A DNA stretch of 64,000 bases from Brasenia schreberi. Taxonomy: Eukaryota; Streptophyta; Magnoliopsida; Nymphaeales; Cabombaceae. Below, one piece after another: positions 28,001-39,700 of the stretch; position 1 is the first letter of the stretch, and every line of letters starts with the position of its first letter. The notes under the pieces were generated by a model, which made no database searches, was not told where the DNA came from, and saw only the letters and a program-made list of their open reading frames with translations. The stretch spans positions 6,335,501 to 6,399,500 of the forward strand of contig JAYKKT010000074.1 of assembly GCA_036023115.1 (NCBI GenBank), in the 5' to 3' direction. The translations under genes and the position numbers were made by a program.

Positions 28001-30643
28001 GATTCTTTGATGCCATGGAGCTCAATCTTGTGGCATTTAGCAGTTAATTCCAGAAAAGCCATATAATGTTTAGTAGTTTCCTTCCAATACTTTTCCAGTC
28101 ATACACTCATTTCTCTAAAGTGTTTGTTGTCTAGCTTCTCAGATCATCTTATCTTTTACCAGTGCTACCCCACTATTTCTCTAATAACCTCATAGTGTTT
28201 TTATCAAGCATACTGAAATCAAAAGAAAACAATAAAAAACATGGTGGTCTCATGGTTCATTTTATCAAGCATAAAGCACCAAAACGAAGTTATCAATATG
28301 TTCGTCAAACAGTGTGAACATGATCAACCAGAAAATGAACAGTTCAAGAGAAAATAAATCCAAAGATAGCACAAACAATTCCACCATAAGTGTCTGATGA
28401 TGCCGAGAGTGGACCAGCTAGGAAGCATTCCATAAGTTGGAAACTGAAATGGTTAAATGTAACATAAAAACATATAACATCTATTCTGTATCCATGTCAC
28501 CATAAGTCAGACCTTTGTCCTGACTATCAGAAGTATTAGGTAACAAACAATATGAGAATGCAAGTCTCAATCATCAAACAACATTATGAATAGCATAAAC
28601 TACTTCTTTAGAAAAGTAAACTTACTGGACCAGCAGTGATTCGATCAAGAGTTATAGCAAAGTACATTTCATTGACAAGTGACATCTTCTGGCACACATA
28701 TACCTGCATAAAACAGAAAAAAGCAACCACAAATGAGTGTAGACCTCCCTTAAACATTATATTATCTCAAAACTCATAGTAGTTCACTATTTCGTATAGC
28801 TAAATCAGAAAAGATGAATGGTGGCAATCATAAGCTTCCAATGAGGAACTCATTAATTATATGCAAAACTTTGATGACATGCAATGTAACGTTAAACTGT
28901 ACAAATTCCAGTGCAAAGTTTTGACAGGAGTGCTATAGGCAATGCTGAATCAGCAAAAGATGAAAAGGTCCAAGGAAGGGTACAAAAGTACACTGCATGT
29001 AATTCTTGTAACATTAACAAAGAAACACAAAAACCATAACATCACATATTTATTAGAATAGACAACTTGATCATCTTTTATCTTGTAACAGACATGTTCT
29101 TTTTGCAAGAAAAACTGAGAAACAACATTGGGAAGGAATATGTATTAACAACTCCTTCCATCAAATGAAACAAGATGCTACTGGTGAAACAAGTTTCAAA
29201 ACATAGATGGAGATCGGTACCCATAATTCGGCAAATAGCAAAATGCAGAAATAACAACTTTAAGAGCTCGCAGTTCTTAAACTTTAGCTCATGAACTAAT
29301 GCTGTCTGTTTTCCGCGAGTAATCTTGGTTCTTTAAAACTGAGATAAGGTTGATTTCAAGTCACGTTCTTATACCTAGAAATGCCATGTTTACAAACTTC
29401 AGATGCTAAAACCCATTAGTCATGTTTTCTGTTACAACTCATAATCTGAATTCTGAAGAATTTGATCATCAACTTTCACATTAATAAATGCTTCTCAAAG
29501 AACAGATATTGCAAAAAGTGCACGATGCTGATACTAAACTTGAAATTTCTTCATTTCAATATTTAACTTGATATTCTTCTTTACACATCTAAATCTTTTT
29601 CTTCTAGCAGAGAGGCACTGGCATTAAAAGGCACATGCATACATGGATGTGATACACGCACAGACCTCCACATGCCCACTACACACACATGCATGCCACA
29701 TTCACCCACACCCACACATGCATGATTCCACACAAACAAGCATGAATGCATTAATACTAGATTGGAGGTTGCAATCAAGTGAAAACTTTGTTTCTACTAG
29801 AAAGAAAATCCACATGGACGTGCAAGCTACATGCCCACAAAAGTAAAGGTGAAATTTCCAAAATGTTTTGACCTTGTTCACAGGTTTCCCTTGGGGACCA
29901 GTTTGTTTTGTGACAAGGATCTGGCCAAGCATCTTCCCTGCAGAATTTAAGAAATTTCATAAAATAATAGATCTTGTGCAGAACAGTAGTTCAATATCTT
30001 GGCTTCATATACAGTGTGATAAATTGATAACGATGTACTCATTCTGCTGCATGCGATTTTTAGATGCACAAAATGTTGTTAACAACAAATTTGAATTAAC
30101 CTAGATAACAAGTAATTCTTCAATATACCTGTGGTTCATGCTTAACATCATAAATGCACACATCAAGTTAAGCTGCTTTATGTTAATCAAGTACAATTGA
30201 TCAATTTTAAAAAATTTGGGAACTGAAGAAATGCAAAATTTTCTGAACTTTTGAGTTGATTGTAAGGCAGTTCGTAGATATTGTCCCATGTCGTATGATA
30301 TGAAAAGATAGGTAGCAGATTGGTGACTATTCACAATTGCTGCAGAACAATAGGTAGTGAGCGTAGAGGTGATAATTTGGGGATTATCATACTGTTTCGT
30401 ACTGTGATGTAGCAGTTTTCTGGGATCTTTTTATTCTTTAGAAAAAAGATTTTGCAACACACTAAGATACATAATCTTGTTGTGCCTTACCGGTACAGGT
30501 TATCTATTGATACTTACGACATTGTTGTACACTGTGTACTTTATTTTATCTATCTATATCTACATGCATGCAAGAGTGTGCACACATATACATTATATAT
30601 ATATAGAGAGAGTATGGGAAAAGGCTTAGTAGTAGTTGTTGTA

Positions 30644-30728
<85 letters not shown>

Positions 30729-33700
30729 CAATCCATGTTTAAAATTCCGTCACATTCATGCACCTTAGATATGTGCCTTAGGACCAAACAAACACAGAAT
30801 ACTTTGCCATGTAATGTTCAACTAATATGTCAAACAGTATACAATCTTGAACAAAATTTTAAGTTCATATTAGTAGTCTCAGCAGCGAAATGTATAGCTT
30901 CTCTAACTTGCACTCCATACTGATTGTTGAATGAGTTGAAAAATGGAAGATATCGAAGTTGCATTTAGATGATTATGCTAACATGAAGCATCATAGTGGT
31001 GTAAATCTTAGGATAAGGTACCATCATCAGTTCATGTCTAGAAGGAAGAATTATGAAGGCATAATTCCAGTACCAGAGAGCTCTTCAACATCACTGGCTT
31101 TCACAATATGCACTCCACCCTTAAGGCCACTTTTGAATGTTCCCAAACCACGCCCTCCAGCAAGAATTTGACTCTTGACTACCAACTGACGAAAAATAAA
31201 ATTGTTATAAGCAAAATAATATCCATGTAACCAAGGAACCAAAGTAGTTGAGAAGGTTTCACAGGAATGGTCCATATGCTTTAACAGAAACCTACAACCA
31301 AGAAACACTATCTTAGGGTACTTGGTCTTGGGCCTTTCCAAAGACCACAAAACAACTTTAGTCAAAACTGAGAAGGATACAAACAAGAAGGGAAAATAAA
31401 CCAGTTTAAAGAGAAATAAAACATCATTCCTAATTAGTGCCACCATTAATTCAACTACGATTACCTCCTCTTCATTAGGGAAAACATCTTGAACCACCTT
31501 CTTCGCCTCTTGAACAGAAGAAATTGAGACACCCTTGGGGACATTGACCCCATATTTACTCATCAATTCAGCACCCTAGTTGCAACAAAAGGCACATTAG
31601 TAAGTTTCCATGTTTTTTCAAGGCCACGTGCTTTCTTAACAAATTTCGACATACAATTGGCAGGCCAAATAAATTACACCCAGCATTTTAGAGTATCATA
31701 TAAGAAGAAAATTGCACATGAAATATGTTGCATATCTTTATCAAGCTCCTTGTGCATTTAAATCTATGGAAAGAAGAAAATAGTGTTGACCTATCTAGAT
31801 GGTAGATTTTGTGCATTCATTGAAGAATGCAATCCTTAAATAAAATTCTCATAATTAAGAAAACATTTACTGACAAATCTTGACAGTAATAGTACTATAG
31901 TTGGCCTCAAAAAGGTAAGTGGTGACATGTTGCTTCCCAAGGATTCCAATTTCTCCCAAGAATTTGTGGTCTTATATAGAAATGCTCCATATTTTTCTTC
32001 AGTTCCCATAAAGATGCAAAGACAACAATGTGTTTCTTCAGCCAGCTATCGGAGGTCCAATGGCTATGACCTCCAATGGTTAGCTTGCTGGCCAGCTATC
32101 GGAGGCCCTCTTCATTCCTCCCTCTTCTCACTTCTTTCTCTCTTGTAATAATTGCTCTATCAATAAAGCCTCATACAATCAATAAGCAAGTTGTGATTGC
32201 AACCCTTTTATATTTTGTTTTGACTTGGGGTATTGGTTTGTACTTGACTTACCCTTTCTCGGGTATGCTTGTATTTAACTTGTTGGTTTGACACTTAATG
32301 ATATATGATCGGGTTGCTTCCAAATACGAATATCGATAATTATTTACATGGTATAAGAACCTCATTTTGAAGAAATCGAGTATATCGGAAAGCACGCCAA
32401 AATAGAAAAATTTGTGATATTGCATATTTGACGTTCTAGAAGAGGTAACATAAAACTCTTGTTTGTTTCTTGAAATAAAAGGTAAAAATGAGTCTTTTAA
32501 GTACATTCTTGATCCAAAATGCTATCAAAATTAAGCTATTTTCTATCAAAAGATTTTTAGGATTATATAGATGAAACGATTCAAGAATCAAAATTAGATT
32601 TTGAAATGATATCCTTAAAGCCCAAGAAAAATACAAACAATATTTAAAAGCTTAAGAGAAAATGAATGCAAAAATAACATGAATCATTTGTCAAAATACA
32701 ACAACAACAACAACAACAACTAAGCCTTTTCCCATACTAGACGGGGTCGGCTACATGGATTCTTTGTTTCCACAGATCTCTATCGTGTGCCATGTTAGCA
32801 GTTAACTCCCAATAAGCTAGATCATTCTTTATTGTTTCTTTCCAACACTTTTGTGGTCGTCCTCTACCTCTTTTAATACTTTCCAAATTTAGGTTTTCTA
32901 ACCTTCTTACAGGTTCTTCTTTTGATCTTCTTTCTATATGTCCAAACCATCTTAAACGATGTTCTCTCATTTTATCCTCTATTGGTGCCACTCCTAATTT
33001 GTTTATAATAACCTCATTATGTATACGGTCTTTTCTTGTATAACCACTCATCCATCTCAACATCTTCATTTCTGTCACATACATCTTTTGTACATGTTGA
33101 TGATTAACTGCCCAACACTCAGAACCATAAAACATAGCAGGCCTAACTGCTGCTCTATAATATTTACCTTTTAATTTTAATGGTATCTTCTTATCACAAA
33201 GAATACCTGATGCTCCTCTCCATTTTAACCAACCAGCATTAATTCTATGTGTAACATCTCCATCAATTCTTCCATCACTTTGAAAAATTGACCCTAGGTA
33301 CTTAAAACTTTCCTTTTGGGGAATGCAATGTGTGCCAATTTTAATTTCTATGTCCTCTGAAGTAGCCAAATGATCAAACTTACATTCCATATATTCTGTC
33401 TTTGTTCTACTAAGTCGGAGGCCTTTGTTTTCTAATGCTTCTCTCCATAGTTCCAATTTTCTATTAACTTTTTCCTTAGACTCCTCCACTAATACAATGT
33501 CATCTGCAAATAACATACACCAAGGTACTTCATCTTGAATATGTTTTGTTAACTCATCCATCACCATTATAAATAAGTATGGACTTAAAGTTGATCCTTG
33601 ATGTAACCCAATATTAACTTCAAAGAAGTCTGTCGTTCTTTCATGAGTCCTCACACATGTTTTTGCACCATCATACATGTCTCTTATAAGGTTAATATAT

Positions 33701-36700
33701 GTCAATGGGATACCTCTTTTTTCCAAAGTTCTCCAAAGAACCTCCCTCGGTACCCTATCATAAGCTTTTTCTAGATCAATAAATATCATGTGAAGGTCTT
33801 TCTTTTTCGCTCTAAAATGTTCCATAAGACGTCTCAAAAGGTGAATCGCTTCAATAGTAGATCTACCTGGCATAAATCCAAATTGGTTCTCTGTTGTACT
33901 TGATACTTGTCTTAACCTACGTTCGATAATTCTTTCCCATAATTTCATAGTATGACTCATTAACTTGATACCTCGATAATTCGCACAATTTTGAATGTCT
34001 CCCTTGTTCTTATATACGGGTATAAGTGTACTTGCTCTCCATTCCTCGGGCATCTTTTGGTTTTTCCATATTTCATTAAATAGTCTTGTGAGCCAAGTGA
34101 TTCCTATTTCTCCTAGTATTTTCCAAACTTCTATAGGAATATTATCTGGTCCTACCGATTTACCACTCTTCATATGTTTAAGAGCCTCTTTGACTTCATT
34201 CTTTTGAATACGTCGGTAGAAATTGTGGTTTATATACTTTTTTGACTTGGCTAAATCTCCTAAACTAATACTAACATCTTTATTTTCATTAAAAAGATTA
34301 TAAAAATAGTTTTTCCATCTATTTCTTATATCATCATTTGCCACTAGAATTTTTTCATCCTCGTCTTTTATGCATCTAACATAATTAAGATCTTTAGTTT
34401 TCTTATCTCTAGCCCTAGCTATCCTAAAAATATCTCTTTCCCCCTCTTTTGAGTTGAGTTTTTTATATAAGTCCTCCCAAATCTTAGTTTTTGCTTCACT
34501 AACGGCCTTCTTTGCTTTCTTATAAGCTTCTAAAGTTTCACTAGTTTTCTTGGCATAAAAGCAATGCAAGCTTTTTCTAGATCAATAAAAATATCATGTG
34601 AAGGTCTTTCTTTTTTGCTCTAAAATGTTCCATAAGACGTCTCAAAAGGTGAATCGCTTCAATAGTAGATCTGCCTGGCATCAATCCAAATTGGTTCTCT
34701 GTTGTACTTGATACTTGTCTTAACCTACGTTCGATAATGCTTTCCCATAATTTCATAGTATGACTCATTAACTTAATACCTCGATTTACCACCCTTCATA
34801 TGTTTAAGAGCCTCTTTAACTTCATTCTTTTGAATACGTCGGTAGAAATTGTGGTTTATATACTTTTCTGACTTGGGTAAATCTCCTAAACTAATACTAA
34901 CATCTTTATTTTCATTAAAAAGATTATAAAAATAGTTTTTCCATCTATTTCTTATATCATCATTTGACACTAGAATTTTTTCCTCCTCGTCTTTTATGCA
35001 TCTAACATAATTAAGATCTTTAGTTTTCTTATCTCTAGCCCTAGCTATCCTAAAAATATCTCTTTCACCCTCTTTTGAGTTGGGTTTTTTATATAAGTCC
35101 TCCCAAATCTTAGCTTTTGCTTCACTAACGGCCTTTTTCGCTTCCTTCTTTGCTTTCTTATAAGCTTCTAAAGTTTCACTAGTTTTCTTGGCATAATGTA
35201 ATTTGTAACGTGCCCTCTTTGCCTTGATTTTATTTTGCACTACTTCACTCCACCACCAAGCTTCGTTTTGTGCCAGTACACCTCCCTTAGATACCCCTAA
35301 CACATCTTTCGCCACTTTCCTAATATGTATAGCCATATTGTTCCACATATCCCAAGGTGTGCCAACATAATTCCAAACATCTCCTTGAAGGACTTTCTAT
35401 TTAAATATATCTTCTTTCTCGCTTTTGAGGTTCCACCATTTAGTCCGAATAGCTCGATGCACTCTTTTCTTCTTTGTCCATTTTTTATTTGTAAATCCAT
35501 AACTAAAAGTCGATGTTGGGTGGTTAAGCTTTCTCCTGGAATTACCTTACAATCTTTACAACACGCTCTATCTTTTTTCTACAAATAAAGTAATCAATTT
35601 GTGTTTGTGATAAGCCACTCTTATAAGTAATTAAATGTTCATCTCGTTTTTTGAAGATTGTATTGACTATAAAGAGATCAAATGCCATAGCAAAATTTAA
35701 AATCTTCCTACCTTCCTCATTTATATCCCCAAAACCAAAGTTTCCATGAATCCCTTGATATCCTAATGCCTCTTTACCGACATGTTCATTTAAATCTCCT
35801 CCTAAACAAAGCATCTCCCTTTGCAGAATCTTTTGAAACACCTTATCTAACTCTTCCCAAAAAACTGTCTTTATACTATGTTCTAGTCCTACTTAGGGTG
35901 CGTAAGCACAAACTATATTCAAAACCTCTGTTCCTAACACTAATTTCAACGTCATGATTCGGTCACCATATCGTTGTATGTCTACTACACTCTCCTTTAA
36001 ATCTTTATTTATGATAATACCAACTCCGTTTCGAGCCTTTTCTTTACCTGAGTACCATAATTTAAAACCTGTATTTTCTATCTCCTTTGCTTTTTCTCCA
36101 ACCCATTTTGTCTCTTATAAACATAGAATATGAATCTTTCTCTGAATCATATTATCTACCACCTCCATTAGCTTACCGGATAATGTTTCGATATTCCAAG
36201 AACCAATACGAATCTTATTATCTAGGACTAGCTTTCTTACCCCCCACATCCGTCCATAATCAAAATGCGGAGACCCTCTCTGAAAAATTTTTACTACATT
36301 CGGGCGCAATGTAACGGGAATAACTTCTTTACCCACACCCGTCCATGATGTGGGAACCCTCTCTGCAATTGATTCACTATATTCGGGAGAAAATGTAGTG
36401 GCTCTTGCTTACTTCTTACTGCATTCGGGCTTTGCAGCACGTCGCTAGGCGGGGATGCCCCAAAGCAATGCTCATAATTTTTGTAATCCATGTTGTAAAA
36501 ATCCGACGAAGTTTTACGCTGGCTGTCGGAAGCCTAACACAACCCTTCTCCTTTATCCAGGCTTGGGACTGGCAATGCAAGGGTGATCCCTTACATGGGC
36601 GGAGTTGAGTTTTTTTATATATATCCAGTAAAATTTTAACTTTTGCTTCACTAACGGCCTTTTTCGCTTCCTTCTTTGCTTTCTTATAAGCCTCTAAAGT

Positions 36701-39700
36701 TTCACTAGTTTTCTTAGCATAATGTAATTTGTAACATGCCCTCTTTGCCTTGATTTTATTTTGCACTACTTCACTCCACCACCAAGCTTCCTTGATTTTA
36801 TTTTGCACTACTTCACTCCACCACCAAGCTTCTTTTTGTACTGGTACACCTCCCTTAGATTCACCTAACACCTCCCTTAGAATGCCTTCCTTTTGAATTG
36901 TATAATCTTTCTCTTTAGTATGAAAGACTAAGGTTTTTTTGTTGTAGTTGTTTTGTTTATACCGATAAGAATGATAAGTTAGTCTCCTAGAGCTATAGAA
37001 TATGTTTTTCTTGGATATGGAATCGACAAAAAAGGATATAGATGCTTTAACACTATCAATGATAAGCTTTATGTTTTTACAGATTTAATTTTTTTTGAAA
37101 ATGACTATTATTATAAATCTAGTCCTACAACAACAACAACGAAGCCTTTTCCCATACTAGATGAGGTCGGTTATATTATAAATCTAGTCCTATTGAAAAT
37201 AATAACAAATCATCTTCTCAAAGTTTTTTTTAAACCTAGAAGATAGTGAAATTTATGATAGTGATCTTGAAGACAATCTTGATATTAACTCGTATCATAC
37301 AAATGATGTTTTTGATAAAAGGTTTAACACAAAACCTATTCTTGAACCTTTTCCTTTGCACTATACTAGAAGATCTAGGAAACACAACACCTCACAATTG
37401 ACACCTAGAGTTTCAAAACCTCCTAACAGTTTGTATCTTATGATTCTTTTGAACCCCAACATAAACACTTGATTGTAACCATTTTATAAGTAAAAGAGCT
37501 TAGATTCTATCATCAAACCAAAGGCATTACAGAATGGGAGGATGTTATGCTAGAAGAGGTCAATGGCTTGGATAAAGCTCAAACGTGATCCATTGTTACC
37601 AAGCCTAAGGATAAAAAAGTTATTGGATGTAGATGGGTTTATAAAATTAAAACTAATAGTAATAGTAATATAGAAAGATACAAAACTAGATTGGTAGCCA
37701 AGGGTTATACTAAAAAAATATGGAATTGATTATGATGGATAACCACTATTAGGATTCTCATAACCCCTAGTGCTAACTGAAAATGAGATATTTTTCAACT
37801 TGATGTTAAAATGCTTTTTTAAATGGGAACTTAGATGAAGATGTTTATATAACTCCTCCTCCTGAACTTGACATTCTTCAAGGTCATGTTCTTAAACTTA
37901 AAAAAACTTTGTATGGTTTGAAATAAGCCTCCAAGGCTTTGTTTGATCGTTTTGAAAAATTAATGCATTTACGTCACTTTGTTTCTTGTTATACTGATAT
38001 TGCATTGTTTATAAGAAAATTTCACACAAACATTGTTATCTAACTCTTATTCGTAAATGATATGATCATCACTTAAGGAATTGCACAGGTTAAGCATGAT
38101 CTTCACCATGAATTCGATATGAAAAATCTAGGTCTCTTTAGTTATTTTTTGGGTATCGAAATTGTTAGAAACAATTGCAAATATTTCATGTCACAAACCA
38201 AGTTTGCAAATGAAATAATTGATAGATCTAGGATCACTAACAACAAGCAAGTTGATATTCCTAAAGTCCTTGACACAAAGTTAAGAGCCACAGAAGAAGA
38301 AAAATTAGCAGATCCAACTCCCTACAAACAACTAATAGGTGCTCTCACCTATCTTATTATCACTAGACCTAATATCTCTCATGTAGTGCATACAACTAGC
38401 CAATTTCAGCAAGCACCCACTAGTGTTCATATGAGTACTGTTATGAGAATTATTCGATATGTAAGGAGTTCTACAAACAAAGGGGTACTCTTAATTTTTT
38501 CTTCGTCATTTGATTTATCTATGTATATTGATGGTTACTGGGGTGGAGATGTTAACAACAGGCATTCTACTACTGATTTTTATTTCTTTTTAGGTGAATC
38601 ACTAATTTTATGGAAGTGTAAGAAGCAACAAAAGGTTTCGCTTTCCTCCACCGAAGTAGAATATGATGTTATAGTTGTTGTTGCTACAAAAATCTCCTCG
38701 ATTAGAGAGGTACTAAAGGACATGGGCATCATTGTACAACCGAATACCATGTTTTGTGACAACAAAAGTGTCATGTACATCGCCTCCAACAACACCTTCC
38801 ATGAACGAACGAAGCATATTAAGATGGGTTGTCATTTTATTCGTGAAGAATGCTTGCAGAAAAAGATTACCTTGTGTTATGTCACCTTAGAAATGAGGTT
38901 AATCGATTTCTTCACCAAATCCCTCTCAACTACTCATTTTCATTTTTTGTTAGACAAACTTTCGGTGTACACACTGTAAGTTTGAGGGGGTAATTAAGAA
39001 TATGTTATAATAGGACCATGGGCCATTAGGGAACGTGTATAGTTAGCTCTGACCACAGGCCACTAGGGCCCGTGTATGGTTAAGTCCTGGGTAGGAGATA
39101 GCCAATGAGGGCCCAATGACTACTAGCTGTTGGGCATCCCCAAAAACTATGGCCTCCAACGGCTAGCTTGCTGGCCAACAGTTGGAGGCCCTCTTCATTC
39201 CTCTCTCTTCTCACTTCTTTCTCTCTTGTAATAGTTGCTCTATAAATAAAGCCTCATACAATCAATAAACAAGTTGTGATTGCAGTCCTTTGATATTTGG
39301 TTTTGACTTGGGGTATTGGTTTGCACTTAACTTGAAATACCCTTTCTCCGGTATGCTTGTATTTGACTTTTTGGTTTGACACTTGATGATATATGATCGA
39401 GGCTGCTTCCAAATACGAAATTACATTGCCTACCTAATTCAAGTCATGAAACAATATTACAGACAGGTATATCATCCACCAACTCACATTTACAGTTCAC
39501 TATTTACAAGTCATGGCCTCAACCATGCCACATGCAGGTTTTCCGAATCATACACATCCTTTTTCCACATTCAGTTCAATATACACCTTGTCATAGTGCC
39601 ATCCACAAGTATGGCATGAGTGTTAAACAAAGTTATCCTTCATGCATCTCCCTGTTCTGTCCAATATTGATTAGCCTGCCATAAGATTATTCATGTAAAG

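Noticed and set aside
25482..28200. Possible CRISPR-like or satellite array because of regularly spaced CAACAACAAC blocks
   Set aside because: The blocks are LINE poly-(CAA) tails on the opposite strand with LINE sequence between them; the genome is eukaryotic.
32737..34569. 610-residue open frame as a host gene
   Set aside because: It is the LINE reverse transcriptase (FADD motif, RTE-type ending) and not a host protein.
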